Of a DNA stretch of 64,000 nt, positions 49,909 through 56,948 are shown piece by piece. The notes under the pieces were generated by a model. The model was not told the origin of the DNA, ran no database searches, and worked only from the letters and a program-made list of their open reading frames with translations. The position numbers and the translations under genes were made by a program. Source of the stretch: a virus; the IMG/VR virus record IMGVR_UViG_3300023174_000002, positions 35,209-99,208 of that record; one strand, given 5' to 3'. Numbering within the stretch: the first letter of the stretch is position 1; each line of letters opens with the position of its first letter.

Positions 49909-50094
49909 CTAACTAATAACTTGCAATCGTTGTTTGATAGCTAAATCCAACTCCGCAATCTGTTTAAGCCTAATATCATCCATGATATTTAAACCAACAA
50001 ACTCGCTCTTGAGGTTTTGCTCAGTCATCAGCCAAAGCTGATCGCGATACTTTTTAAGTGCGTCTAGGACAACATCGTAGTCATCACTATTCAT
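49909..50094 (-). CDS. Small hypothetical protein
   Basis: 61 residues, helical (DVVLDALKKYRDQLWLMTEQNL..., AELDLAIKQRLQVIS). ATG overlaps the upstream stop. Unknown. Confidence 0.6.
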   Translation of the reverse strand: MNSDDYDVVLDALKKYRDQLWLMTEQNLKSEFVGLNIMDDIRLKQIAELDLAIKQRLQVIS

Positions 50095-50453
50095 TTAATA
50101 TCCCAAGTAATCTTAGGGTTGTCGCGTTCGTATAGTTCTACTAGCTGATCCAGCGTCCACGGCGCGTCAGTTTCAAAGGTATCTAACCAGCGACCAAACC
50201 TGGCCCAATCTAGGCTAAGCATGGGCGGCACACCAATCTCTTCTCCGTAGGGATCACTGGTGCCCATGACATCAATTCTACCACAACTATAGCTTTTAGT
50301 AATTATTTCAAGTGTATAGCGCTCACCAGTTTTGCGTCCGGTGTACGGATTGTCCTGTTCTTGTACATGGTATTCTAGCGTGGTCAAACCACGCTTGCGA
50401 TACCAGTCCAGGCTAGCTGGACCCATCCAGTTTGTAGAATACCTGACTTTCAT
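50091..50453 (-). CDS. Hypothetical protein
   Basis: 120 residues, beta-rich (YTLEIITKSYSCGRIDVMG, WARFGRWLDTFETDAPWTLDQLVELYE). It and the next gene overlap by four bases. Not recognised, although the pattern of short phage proteins read from Trp/Tyr-rich sequence is common in lytic phages. Confidence 0.65.
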   Translation of the reverse strand: MKVRYSTNWMGPASLDWYRKRGLTTLEYHVQEQDNPYTGRKTGERYTLEIITKSYSCGRIDVMGTSDPYGEEIGVPPMLSLDWARFGRWLDTFETDAPWTLDQLVELYERDNPKITWDIK

Positions 50454-50785
50454 GCTACCAACCAGTTAACTTTGTCTTTGAGCATAATGGTTTCAATGCC
50501 GTCATACTCACTAATAATAAACTCCTCGCCTTGCTTAATCCAGCTGAGCTTAAGCCCATCAAACCCGCGAAACGCAACGTCTGGATGTGCCTGCTCAAGG
50601 TATTTATAGGCAGCGTCTTCAACTTCCCGTTCCAGTTCGGTATTACTGTCAGCACCCAGCCACCACAAGTACAGCTTAATCAACTCGGCATCAAACATAG
50701 TTTCAGGATACCAAGTAGCCCAAGCCGTGCCCCAATCATCGCTGTGGAGAATGGCTACTTCGCCGTTTAACACATACTTTTGCAT
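50450..50785 (-). CDS. Hypothetical protein
   Basis: 111 residues, Trp-rich and acidic (SDDWGTAWATWYPETMFDAEL, LELEREVEDAAYKY type helix). Overlaps both neighbours. No family recognised. Confidence 0.6.
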   Translation of the reverse strand: MQKYVLNGEVAILHSDDWGTAWATWYPETMFDAELIKLYLWWLGADSNTELEREVEDAAYKYLEQAHPDVAFRGFDGLKLSWIKQGEEFIISEYDGIETIMLKDKVNWLVA

Positions 50786-50991
50786 TATTCAACTCCAAAA
50801 TGTTGTTTAATCTCTAGAATAGGATGTAAGCATTCTTCGCCCGGTTTGCTCATTCTAACAGTGTAAGGAGCAATAATATCAATACATTCTTGCACAATCA
50901 ACTGGGCAAACATTTCCTGATCAAAATAAAGTCGCCCATCTAGCCTTTGATCCCAACACTGTTCAGCAAGTTTTTTGAAATTACGGTTCAT
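50785..50991 (-). CDS. Small hypothetical protein
   Basis: 68 residues (MNRNFKKLAEQCWDQRLDG..., FAQLIVQECIDII, EIKQHFGVE). The motif ending in IKQHFGVE and the LIVxECxDII segment are shared with small phage proteins of unknown function. The 49116 protein carries a similar Cys-x-x-Ile feature. Coupled to neighbours by stop/start overlaps. Confidence 0.65.
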   Translation of the reverse strand: MNRNFKKLAEQCWDQRLDGRLYFDQEMFAQLIVQECIDIIAPYTVRMSKPGEECLHPILEIKQHFGVE

Positions 50992-51131
50992 GCTTTATAT
51001 TCTCCACAAGGTAAATCCGGCCTGTATTCCCAGCAGTAAAAATTACCTATTGGCAGGTGTCGGCTGGGAAAATACCAAACCTTTCTGTAACCAATCCACT
51101 GTAAAAATTTATGCCAATACCACTGTATCAT
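50988..51131 (-). CDS. Small aromatic-rich protein
   Basis: 47 residues (MIQWYWHKFLQWIGYRKVWY..., CWEYRPDLPCGEYKA), unusually rich in Trp and Tyr. Its start overlaps the upstream stop (TAATG) and its stop overlaps the next start (ATGA), so it is very likely translated. Unknown function. Confidence 0.6.
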   Translation of the reverse strand: MIQWYWHKFLQWIGYRKVWYFPSRHLPIGNFYCWEYRPDLPCGEYKA

Positions 51132-51397
51132 TAGTTTAAGTTCCGCTTAGGCAGTTCGTTGGGATCTAGCATACCTAGTAGCTTAAGTTGCGTAGTTTCA
51201 CTCAAACCTTCAAATTCTTCATTAGTCAATTCACGAGACTCTTCGGCAAACTTACCGCTACGAAAGCCCTGTTTGATATGTTCAATTAACTCGTCCAGCT
51301 CCTCCTGCGTACCTTCAAAATCATCAAAGCACCCTGGCGCAAACTCCAGTTCCATTTCCTGCATTTCTTCCTGAGTAATGTCATCAAACTTTCGCAT
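51131..51397 (-). CDS. Acidic hypothetical protein
   Basis: 88 residues from ATG 51397, seven bases after CAGGAG; an ATG one codon upstream is closer to that site than usual. Very acidic (ITQEEMQEMELEFAPGCFDDFEG, TQEELDELIEHI), which suggests a DNA-mimic or inhibitor role only by charge. Overlaps the upstream gene. Confidence 0.6.
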   Translation of the reverse strand: MRKFDDITQEEMQEMELEFAPGCFDDFEGTQEELDELIEHIKQGFRSGKFAEESRELTNEEFEGLSETTQLKLLGMLDPNELPKRNLN

Positions 51398-51524
51398 CAT
51401 CAGACTCCTGTTTTTTATTCAACAACCATTCGTATGATTTAATTTCATCCCAGTAGAGCTGCAGTGCAGTTGCACGATCTACCTGATAAAATTCCATAAC
51501 AAATTCCAGTGCTTCTTTGTTCAT
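51384..51524 (-). CDS. Small hypothetical protein
   Basis: 46 residues (MNKEALEFVMEFYQVDRATA..., WDEIKSYEWLLNKKQE), one or two helices. Start overlaps the upstream stop (TAATG). Unknown. Confidence 0.55.
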   Translation of the reverse strand: MNKEALEFVMEFYQVDRATALQLYWDEIKSYEWLLNKKQESDDAKV

Positions 51525-51685
51525 TAGTCCAACTCCCCAGTAGGTACACCAGTGCACACAAGAATATCTGCAAGCATATACAGTGCTTCAAGAATCTCGT
51601 GATCAGTTAAAAAATCTTTAAGCGGGTTACCACACTGCTCTTGCCATACAGCATGCACAACTTTTTCAGCTAGGTGTTTGTTCAT
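51524..51685 (-). CDS. Small hypothetical protein
   Basis: 53 residues (MNKHLAEKVVHAVWQEQCGN..., EILEALYMLADILVCTG). Start overlaps the stop of the next upstream gene (51682-51852). Helical; unknown. Confidence 0.55.
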   Translation of the reverse strand: MNKHLAEKVVHAVWQEQCGNPLKDFLTDHEILEALYMLADILVCTGVPTGELD

Positions 51686-51852
51686 TTGTCTAGCCCCTCC
51701 TGTTTGCCTATTTCGTAGGCAGCTTTAAGCCACGGCAGCATTTTGTCATACAGCTCTTCGTTGCCGCCCAAGTCGTCTAGGAATCGCTCAGCACGAAAAC
51801 CAAAGCCTTCCAGCTCATAAAACCAGGCATAAAATGCTTCTAGTTTATTCAT
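51682..51852 (-). CDS. Small hypothetical protein
   Basis: 56 residues from ATG 51852 (MNKLEAFYAWFYELEGFGFR...). A longer frame would run back through the upstream gene. The opening MNK plus a helix rich in aromatic and acidic residues resembles the two neighbours (51384, 51524), so the set may derive from old duplication. Confidence 0.55.
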   Translation of the reverse strand: MNKLEAFYAWFYELEGFGFRAERFLDDLGGNEELYDKMLPWLKAAYEIGKQEGLDK

Positions 51853-52051
51853 CACACAACTCCTTGGTCTGCTTACGCAGCTTTCTGATTTCTTCAGCAG
51901 CTTCCTTGCACAAGCCACGCAGCGTAACATTAGCTTGGTGTAGTGTATCAAAATTTTCTGGAAAAGCCACGTCAGGCTGTTCTAAGATTTGTGCTATATC
52001 TAAATACGGCGAGTCTGGGATATACGAGTGTTTGGGATTATTCAGTAACAT
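51845..52051 (-). CDS. Small hypothetical protein
   Basis: 68 residues from ATG 52051, which follows GGAGGACGATA. Contains NVTLRGLCKEAAEEIRKLRKQT, a coil-like C-terminus. Overlaps the genes on both sides. Unknown. Confidence 0.55.
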   Translation of the reverse strand: MLLNNPKHSYIPDSPYLDIAQILEQPDVAFPENFDTLHQANVTLRGLCKEAAEEIRKLRKQTKELCDE

Positions 52052-52235
52052 TATCGTCCTCCACCGCTTCCCACATACGCATATAAAAATGTTTGCCGTA
52101 ACTTTCACGAACTTCGTCAGGATAGCCTGCCCAGTACAGCCAGTTATCTACATCGGGATCTTTAGTGCTATCCCAGATCTGCGGAAATCCATACCGCCAA
52201 CCGCTTGGCGGATCAACCCATAGTTTTTTAGTCAT
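52038..52235 (-). CDS. Small hypothetical protein
   Basis: 65 residues (MTKKLWVDPPSGWRYGFPQI..., YGKHFYMRMWEAVEDDN). The Trp-Val-Asp-Pro-Pro-x-G-W-x-Y-G-F-P pattern is frequent in small phage proteins of unknown role. ATGA overlap with the upstream stop. Confidence 0.65.
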   Translation of the reverse strand: MTKKLWVDPPSGWRYGFPQIWDSTKDPDVDNWLYWAGYPDEVRESYGKHFYMRMWEAVEDDNVTE

Positions 52236-52390
52236 AGTGCTTTACCGCCTTTAAGCTTACATTCACCAACAGCTTTACTAGCACAACGACTAAATTTTAC
52301 ACACCAGTCGTTGTATGTTTTAGCTAAATTAGAACCTGCTGGATGTCCTGCATTATGATGATGCTTACAGTCCTTGCAATGTTTGTTCAT
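52232..52390 (-). CDS. Small Cys/His-rich zinc-binding-like protein
   Basis: 52 residues from ATG 52390 (AAAGGG upstream). MNKHCKDCKHHHNAGHPAG, then WCVKFSRCASKAVGECKLKGG: at least five Cys and four His, consistent with a zinc knuckle. It is the first gene after its own promoter (52419-52447). Confidence 0.65.
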   Translation of the reverse strand: MNKHCKDCKHHHNAGHPAGSNLAKTYNDWCVKFSRCASKAVGECKLKGGKAL

Positions 52391-52418
52391 TGTTGTGCCC
52401 TTTCTCAATTTATATAAT

Positions 52419-52447
52419 ATTATAGCACAAACACAAAGGGCATTCAA
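52419..52447 (-). promoter_or_regulatory. Sigma70 promoter in the minigene block
   Basis: Minus strand TTGAAT (52442-52447), 17 bp, TATAAT (52419-52424). Its -35 box sits inside the terminator hairpin 52438-52473. Confidence 0.65.
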
Positions 52448-52473
52448 CTGCAAAATATTGCCGCTGAATGCCC
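52438..52473 (-). terminator. Terminator-like hairpin overlapping a promoter
   Basis: GGGCATTCA / TGAATGCCC (9 bp) followed on the minus strand by TTTGTGTTTG. It lies after the gene at 52482 and shares bases with the next promoter. Confidence 0.55.
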
Positions 52474-52481
52474 CTGTGGTG

Positions 52482-52670
52482 TTACATAAACTTATCTTCT
52501 GGTGGTTCAAATTCAAACCATTCGTGCAACTCGTGCATTACATTGTGCACTACTTGCTCAACAATCTGTTCTCTAGTAGGTTCGTCTGTGTATTTAAAAC
52601 TGCGATAGACGCCGGTTTGTACCCCGTCCTCAATGCAACGCTCTAGTAGTTTTAATATGTTGGGTTTCAT
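52482..52670 (-). CDS. Small hypothetical protein
   Basis: 62 residues from ATG 52670 (GGAG six bases upstream). Helical, with PTREQIVEQVVHNVMHELHEWF. A slightly earlier TTG has no better site. Unknown. Confidence 0.6.
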   Translation of the reverse strand: MKPNILKLLERCIEDGVQTGVYRSFKYTDEPTREQIVEQVVHNVMHELHEWFEFEPPEDKFM

Positions 52671-52682
52671 GCACAACTCCAG

Positions 52683-52757
52683 TTATTTTCTAGCAGGACA
52701 ATCCCTACCCTGTCTACAGTTCTGATTACAGGGCGGGCAAGTTTTAGTGTAGGCCAT
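52683..52757 (-). CDS. Tiny Cys-rich protein (CPxC...CxQGRxCP type)
   Basis: 24 residues: MAYTKTCPPCNQNCRQGRDC followed by PARK. The Cys-x-Gln-Gly-Arg-x-Cys-Pro pattern recurs as a tiny protein in many phages. It overlaps the end of the upstream gene. No experimentally known role. Confidence 0.5.
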   Translation of the reverse strand: MAYTKTCPPCNQNCRQGRDCPARK

Positions 52758-53013
52758 AGTGTTTAAGAATTGCAACATCTACTTTTTCTTCGTCTAGTAG
52801 TGCTAATCGTGCTTGTAGTGCACACTGCCTAACAATGTTTTCGCCAAACTGCATTAGCATCAACTCAATCTTTTGCTCTTCACTAAACTTTTGTAGTTGT
52901 GGGTTGTTAAGTTGCATATGAGCACTGTATGCTGCTTCCTGCATGGGTTTAGGCATTGCAGGAATTTGTGGTTTTTGTTGTGGTAACAATTGTTGTAGTA
53001 CTTGATCAATCAT
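52744..53013 (-). CDS. Hypothetical protein
   Basis: 89 residues, Gln- and Pro-rich N-terminus (VLQQLLPQQKPQIPAMPKPM) and helical C-terminus (LLDEEKVDVAILKHYG). Overlaps the upstream stop. Unknown. Confidence 0.6.
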   Translation of the reverse strand: MIDQVLQQLLPQQKPQIPAMPKPMQEAAYSAHMQLNNPQLQKFSEEQKIELMLMQFGENIVRQCALQARLALLDEEKVDVAILKHYGLH

Positions 53014-53216
53014 CGGACTAGGCCGCCTTTGTTGTTAATACCCTTAAGGTCATTTAGGTTGAATACTGGAAAATAGTGACCTTTATGCATTGGTACAATG
53101 GTACGAGTAACCCTGCGGCTAGATTCTTCGCCACAAGGCATACACAGTTTTTTAGTGTGCTGAAGTGCCCAGCGACGTGGATCAACTGGTTCATCGCAAC
53201 GACGACAATTATGCAT
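53010..53216 (-). CDS. Zinc-ribbon-like small protein
   Basis: 68 residues. CRRCDEP and CMPCGEE give two Cys-x-x-Cys pairs about 20 residues apart; the tail HKGHYFPVFNLNDLKGINNK is a conserved ending in related small phage proteins. A nucleic-acid or protein-binding zinc ribbon is likely. Confidence 0.65.
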   Translation of the reverse strand: MHNCRRCDEPVDPRRWALQHTKKLCMPCGEESSRRVTRTIVPMHKGHYFPVFNLNDLKGINNKGGLVR

Positions 53217-53391
53217 ATTTGGTTCTCACAGAGTTTTTAATTTGTTCAATCTGACTGTCGGTTAGTGGTCCATCATCTGGTTTATATTCTTTGAGTGGTT
53301 CTTGTTGCTGCATCATGTGCCATGATCTATTACGACTAGCGCGCTGTGATACACTTTGCATCATGTTTTGTAGCATTTGACGACTACGCAT
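53209..53391 (-). CDS. Small basic protein
   Basis: 60 residues from ATG 53391 (GAGGA upstream), Gln/Arg/Met-rich (MRSRQMLQNMMQSVSQRASRNR). Overlaps the next gene by eight bases. Unknown. Confidence 0.5.
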   Translation of the reverse strand: MRSRQMLQNMMQSVSQRASRNRSWHMMQQQEPLKEYKPDDGPLTDSQIEQIKNSVRTKYA

Positions 53392-53392
53392 A

Positions 53393-53734
53393 TTAATCTT
53401 CCTCGTTTTTACGCCAAACTGCACGCAAACGTTTAATAAGTGTTCGAATGTATTCTTCATAAGAGTTTACAGTAGCACGTTGACCGGGCAACCAATTTGG
53501 CTTAAGTACTAGAGCTACTTCTTCATCTAAGGTAATAAGTATGGGTTTAGTTGTACCGTCCATCCAACGAAGATTTTTAAGTAGTAAGGTACAAGTAGCT
53601 ATTGATCCATCATTATTTAATGCTGGTATTGCTAATTTAACCCCGCCTTTTCGTTCCATATCATCTAGTAATGATAATGGTAAGTCTATTACGGTGATTG
53701 GCTCAAAGTCTTTTGTATAAATTACTACATTCAT
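53393..53734 (-). CDS. Hypothetical protein
   Basis: 113 residues, mixed alpha/beta (FEPITVIDLPLSLLDDMERKG, TCTLLLKNLRWMDGTTKPILI). Its ATG lies only two bases past a -10-like box at 53737, so translation from that promoter alone is doubtful; read-through from thyX would supply mRNA. Unknown function. Confidence 0.6.
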   Translation of the reverse strand: MNVVIYTKDFEPITVIDLPLSLLDDMERKGGVKLAIPALNNDGSIATCTLLLKNLRWMDGTTKPILITLDEEVALVLKPNWLPGQRATVNSYEEYIRTLIKRLRAVWRKNEED

Positions 53735-53736
53735 AT

Positions 53737-53765
53737 ATTATATCAGAGACAAGCTCCGTGTTCAA
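53737..53765 (-). promoter_or_regulatory. Promoter-like pair at the start of a gene
   Basis: TTGAAC (53760-53765), 17 bp, TATAAT (53737-53742) on the minus strand; see the gene at 53393 for the start conflict. Confidence 0.5.
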
Positions 53766-53767
53766 GT

Positions 53768-54448
53768 TTAAAGACTAAAATCTTCTTCTGCAAGTACTTG
53801 CGGAAAGAAAGCTCCAATAGTAATAGGTGCAACCACTCTAAGCTGTTGTAACACTAATTCAGCTAATTCACGATGTTCTTTTTGAGTAGTAGAGTCTAGT
53901 CGTTGTTGTAGGTAGAATATCCAACTGCGTATGGTACCGTTCATGTACATACGACTTGGTGTCAAACCCTCAGGCAGAATAGCCCGAGCCTGCTCTTTAG
54001 CTATGCCTTGCTCTAGTGCCCACTCGTATGCTTCAGTAGTTTTCTTGATTAGTGCATCTTGTAGTACTTCCCATTGATAAGCAAGTTGTCGTTGTTTATC
54101 TACACTCAAATCAATTTCCAGTGAATTTTGACGGTTCTTCTGGTCTTGTAGTCTACAGTCTCTACGCTCTAACTCGCCTAAGCTATTTACATCAGCATAG
54201 CGCTGTGAAAATTCCTGAAAACTAAAACTACGATGCCGCAAGATTTGGCGTGCAATATCACGTGTAGTATTAATTTCTAGGCATACATTAGCCATTTCAA
54301 ATGGTGATACATGACCATGTTTGATCATGTACTGTAACAATCCAGTAATACTAGGATTATCTTGATTTTTAGGGTTGGACACTCTGGCAATATAAGCTAT
54401 CTGCCCGTCAATATCCTGAGTTGCCCACATAGTTTTAACTTTTTGCAT
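53768..54448 (-). CDS. thyX: Flavin-dependent thymidylate synthase ThyX
   Basis: 226 residues, usual ThyX length. The family signature RHR-x7-S is present at residues 71-81 (RHRSFSFQEFS), followed by QRY, with the nearby helix GHVSPFEMANVCLEI and the C-terminal motif EGLTPSRMYMNGTIRSWIFYL. It makes dTMP from dUMP with FADH2 and methylenetetrahydrofolate, supporting phage DNA synthesis in an AT-rich genome. It follows the SleB-like gene by 11 bases. Confidence 0.93.
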   Translation of the reverse strand: MQKVKTMWATQDIDGQIAYIARVSNPKNQDNPSITGLLQYMIKHGHVSPFEMANVCLEINTTRDIARQILRHRSFSFQEFSQRYADVNSLGELERRDCRLQDQKNRQNSLEIDLSVDKQRQLAYQWEVLQDALIKKTTEAYEWALEQGIAKEQARAILPEGLTPSRMYMNGTIRSWIFYLQQRLDSTTQKEHRELAELVLQQLRVVAPITIGAFFPQVLAEEDFSL

Positions 54449-54459
54449 TTTTGTCCAGG

Positions 54460-54894
54460 TTAAGTGTAGAATACGTGATTGCCAATTTTATCTGTACGTT
54501 CTAACCGCCACTTTGGTTTAACTGTTAAGTTATGATAGTACATAGCAGGAGTTTTACTTAGTTCAGGGTTTAGCATTAGCAGTTTAGCTAAATGCAGGCT
54601 TTCTGTCCAAGCATTGTTGTCTAGGATAGGCTTATACTTGCTATTAGTCCAGCTAAACTGTCCACGCTGATATACTACACCACAAATTGTATTTTTGAAT
54701 TTACCGCTGGCTACACGGTTTAGGGTAACTTTGGCCACAGCTAGTTTTCCTCGAATAGATTCTCCGCGAGCCTCGTGATAGATATTTTTAGCCAAACAAA
54801 CAGTCTCGTTGGTATATACCCAAGATCTAGGAATAGGAGCGGAATCAAGTAATTGCGGAAGTGCTAGCAGGCCCAGTAGTAGGAATTTTATCAT
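54460..54894 (-). CDS. SleB-type cell wall hydrolase
   Basis: 144 residues from ATG 54894 (AGGA upstream). A hydrophobic signal-like N-terminus (IKFLLLGLLALPQLL) is followed by a Hydrolase_2 domain: CLAKNIYHEARGESIRGKLAVAKVTLNRV (catalytic Glu region) and CGVVYQRGQFSWT. It likely cleaves peptidoglycan and is the best endolysin candidate in the window, with own promoter at 54932. No holin is adjacent. Confidence 0.85.
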   Translation of the reverse strand: MIKFLLLGLLALPQLLDSAPIPRSWVYTNETVCLAKNIYHEARGESIRGKLAVAKVTLNRVASGKFKNTICGVVYQRGQFSWTNSKYKPILDNNAWTESLHLAKLLMLNPELSKTPAMYYHNLTVKPKWRLERTDKIGNHVFYT

Positions 54895-54931
54895 TATATG
54901 TCCTAAATTTGTGCCAAATCTTACATAAATA

Positions 54932-54960
54932 ATTATAGCACAATGGCCTGGCAAAATCAA
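54932..54960 (-). promoter_or_regulatory. Sigma70 promoter of the SleB-thyX genes
   Basis: Minus strand TTGATT (54955-54960), 17 bp, TATAAT (54932-54937), diverging from the plus-strand promoter at 55007. Confidence 0.7.
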
Positions 54961-55006
54961 GTTAATTTTGTGTGAGGGTGCTGCGCCAACGGCAAAAATT
55001 TTTGCG

Positions 55007-55035
55007 TTGCCAATGTTTGCCCTTTGTGTTATAAT
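55007..55035 (+). promoter_or_regulatory. Divergent plus-strand promoter
   Basis: TTGCCA (55007-55012), 17 bp, TATAAT (55030-55035), before the GTG-start gene at 55057. Confidence 0.75.
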
Positions 55036-55056
55036 AATAAAAATTGGAGGATTGCT

Positions 55057-55266
55057 GTGTTACCAACTCAAAAACAAAATACCCAAGAACGATACATTCA
55101 AAAACTTGAACATTTAATTAATACTCAACTGCTTCCAGTCTATATGGAATATCGCAAACAACAAGGGCTAAATCCTGTTAGTGACATTCCCAAAGAGCTT
55201 TTAGCAAACGTAAAAAAACAAAACTCAGTACCTGCCTTGTTAAAACCTATTGAAAAATTATATTGA
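55057..55266 (+). CDS. Small hypothetical protein
   Basis: 69 residues from GTG 55057, chosen for TTGGAGG just upstream; a longer TTG start begins at the promoter and has no site. Helical (IQKLEHLINTQLLPVYMEYRK). First gene of the rightward block. Unknown. Confidence 0.6.
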   Translation: MLPTQKQNTQERYIQKLEHLINTQLLPVYMEYRKQQGLNPVSDIPKELLANVKKQNSVPALLKPIEKLY

Positions 55267-55291
55267 TTTTTTATTTTAGTTTTGATATAAT
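55263..55291 (+). promoter_or_regulatory. Plus promoter of the DUF5664 gene
   Basis: TTGATT (55263-55268), 17 bp, TATAAT (55286-55291). Confidence 0.65.
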
Positions 55292-55324
55292 ATAAAAATC
55301 GCAACCAACACAAACAAAACAATT

Positions 55325-55774
55325 ATGGAAACTACTATTATTACACCAGAAATGTTACAAGGACTTTTGAATAGTACAGATACCTGGAAACCGGGCGAAT
55401 ACATTAAATCACTTACAGCAGAAGATTTTGAAAAAATGAAAGATACTGTTCCAACTTTTACCGTTAGTGCTATTAAACACGACAGTGATAAGCCACCAAT
55501 GAATCTACTTAGCCGTGAGGCACTAGAGCAAACGGCCATGGTAATGGCATTTGGCAAGGAGAAGTATGCAGCACATAACTGGCGTGGCGGCTTTGCTTGG
55601 TCACGTCCACTAAGCGCAGCAATGCGGCATTTGATGGCATTTAACGATGGCGAAGATAAAGACCCTGAGTCTGGTCTTAGCCATCTTGCTCATGCAGCTT
55701 GTTGTATTATGTTCCTATTAGAATTTGAGAAAACTCATAAACATCTAGATGATCGTTTCAAGCCAACTAAATAA
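55325..55774 (+). CDS. dATP/dGTP diphosphohydrolase-like protein (DUF5664)
   Basis: 149 residues. The domain pattern KHDSDKPPMNLLSREALEQTAMVMAFGKEKYAAHNWRGG, then RHLMAFNDGEDKDPESGLSHLAHAACC matches the DUF5664 family. It includes the MazZ-like dATP/dGTP diphosphohydrolases of 2-aminoadenine phages, but it also occurs widely without purZ. No purZ is seen here, so nucleotide-pool trimming is the cautious reading. No ribosome site before the ATG. Confidence 0.75.
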   Translation: METTIITPEMLQGLLNSTDTWKPGEYIKSLTAEDFEKMKDTVPTFTVSAIKHDSDKPPMNLLSREALEQTAMVMAFGKEKYAAHNWRGGFAWSRPLSAAMRHLMAFNDGEDKDPESGLSHLAHAACCIMFLLEFEKTHKHLDDRFKPTK

Positions 55775-55979
55775 TAAACTTGTTCGTGAGCTATTGGGCA
55801 CACGAAAAGATTTAACCGCCGTATGTGAAGACCTAGGTATTAGCTTTGAAGAAATAACTAGATCAGGCGGACCTGGAATCCCACAATGCACACATTGTGG
55901 GCGCTGGGAATTTAAACTAATTCCAGACTTAGACAATAACCCTATTTGTAAATATTGCCGAGACATAGAAGGCATGTAA
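55749..55979 (+). CDS. Zinc-ribbon small protein
   Basis: 76 residues. C-terminal CTHCGRWEFKLIPDLDNNPICKYC gives two Cys-x-x-Cys pairs. N-terminus (LVRELLGTRKDLTAVCEDLGISFEEI) looks like a helix-turn-helix. It overlaps the previous gene by 26 bases and the next start by one base. A DNA-binding role is possible. Confidence 0.65.
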   Translation: MIVSSQLNNKLVRELLGTRKDLTAVCEDLGISFEEITRSGGPGIPQCTHCGRWEFKLIPDLDNNPICKYCRDIEGM

Positions 55980-56389
55980 TGCACAATTTAACAGATGAAA
56001 TATTTAAACTTACTGCTCCATACGATAACACCTATCAAGGACGCAATCGGCGCTGGCTATTTGTATGCAGCGCAGGGTTGTTGCGTTCACCTACCGCTGC
56101 TCAGATTGCCAGCAAATATGCACTAAATACTCGCAGTTGCGGTACTAGCGAATATGCACTAATACCTCTTAGCGTTAACTTGTTAGAGTGGGCGCATAAG
56201 ATCATATTTATGGGCCAAGATAATTTTGACGAGGCTATTGCAACTTTTAGTCAATTAGACACAGAAAACAATAGTCCATATTATGAAAATATGATTCGTG
56301 ATAAGTCGAGCGTGTGGGCAATTCCAGACAAATACGAATACATGAATCCAGATCTAGTAGCCATAATTGAAGATAAGTTACTAGCATAA
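55979..56389 (+). CDS. Low-molecular-weight protein tyrosine phosphatase-like
   Basis: 136 residues from ATG 55979 (TAATG overlap). The P-loop LFVCSAGLLRSPTAAQ gives Cys30-x5-Arg36, the LMW-PTP catalytic signature, with a late IPDKYEY as the likely general acid. LMW-PTPs in bacteria control polysaccharide kinases and signalling; a phage version may alter host capsule or signalling (inference). Confidence 0.8.
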   Translation: MHNLTDEIFKLTAPYDNTYQGRNRRWLFVCSAGLLRSPTAAQIASKYALNTRSCGTSEYALIPLSVNLLEWAHKIIFMGQDNFDEAIATFSQLDTENNSPYYENMIRDKSSVWAIPDKYEYMNPDLVAIIEDKLLA

Positions 56390-56467
56390 AATTTTACAGC
56401 AGCCTATTTAGGTGCTGTGTAACCACGGGCAAGTTGCCCACCTTAATCTTGCTTTTAGGAGATTCAA
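56390..56467 (+). other. hsp20 leader with hairpins
   Basis: 78 bases holding TTACAGCA / TGCTGTGTAA, then GGGCA-AGT-TGCCC (56427-56439), then CCTTAA (56441-56446) that can pair with TTTAGG (56454-56459), hiding part of the AGGAG ribosome site through a U-U mismatch. An RNA thermometer is possible. Confidence 0.35.
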
Positions 56468-56887
56468 ATGACAAACTTTGATGTTAAACTATTAAATCGT
56501 GCCCTTGTTGGGTTTGATCACTTTTTCAATAATTTTGAAACACGTCACGCAAATCAGGTAAATACTAACTATCCGCCCTACAACGTAATCAAATTCGGTG
56601 AAAATGATTATATTATTGAAATGGCTGTAGCGGGATTTAAACGTGAAGAAATTAATATTGAACTAGAAAATGATGTACTTACTATTCGTGGCGCTAAACG
56701 CGATCAAAAAGCGGATACACCGCAGTATCTCTACCACGGCTTAGGTGCTCGTGGATTTCAACGACAGTTTACATTGCACAGCGATTTAATCATAAAAGAT
56801 GCACAACTAGAAGATGGTATTCTTAAATTACTAATCCTACACGTAGTTCCAGAAAACAAAAAACCAAAGCAAATCAAGATTAATTAA
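56468..56887 (+). CDS. Small heat shock protein (Hsp20/alpha-crystallin)
   Basis: 139 residues, close to IbpA. PPYNVIKFGENDYIIEMAVAGFKREEINIELENDVLTIRG is the start of the alpha-crystallin domain, and YHGLGARGFQRQFTL and DGILKLLI its later strands; ENKKPKQIKIN resembles the I-x-I tail. It binds unfolding proteins, and phage Hsp20 is known from cyanophages. AGGAG precedes the ATG. Confidence 0.92.
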   Translation: MTNFDVKLLNRALVGFDHFFNNFETRHANQVNTNYPPYNVIKFGENDYIIEMAVAGFKREEINIELENDVLTIRGAKRDQKADTPQYLYHGLGARGFQRQFTLHSDLIIKDAQLEDGILKLLILHVVPENKKPKQIKIN

Positions 56888-56896
56888 AAACTAATC

Positions 56897-56925
56897 TTGA
56901 CACGGCGGGTATAATTTGCTATAAT
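56897..56925 (+). promoter_or_regulatory. Consensus plus promoter of the uvdE pair
   Basis: TTGACA (56897-56902), 17 bp, TATAAT (56920-56925), a perfect match. Confidence 0.85.
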
Positions 56926-56948
56926 ATATCTTCAATTTGGAGATTTTT

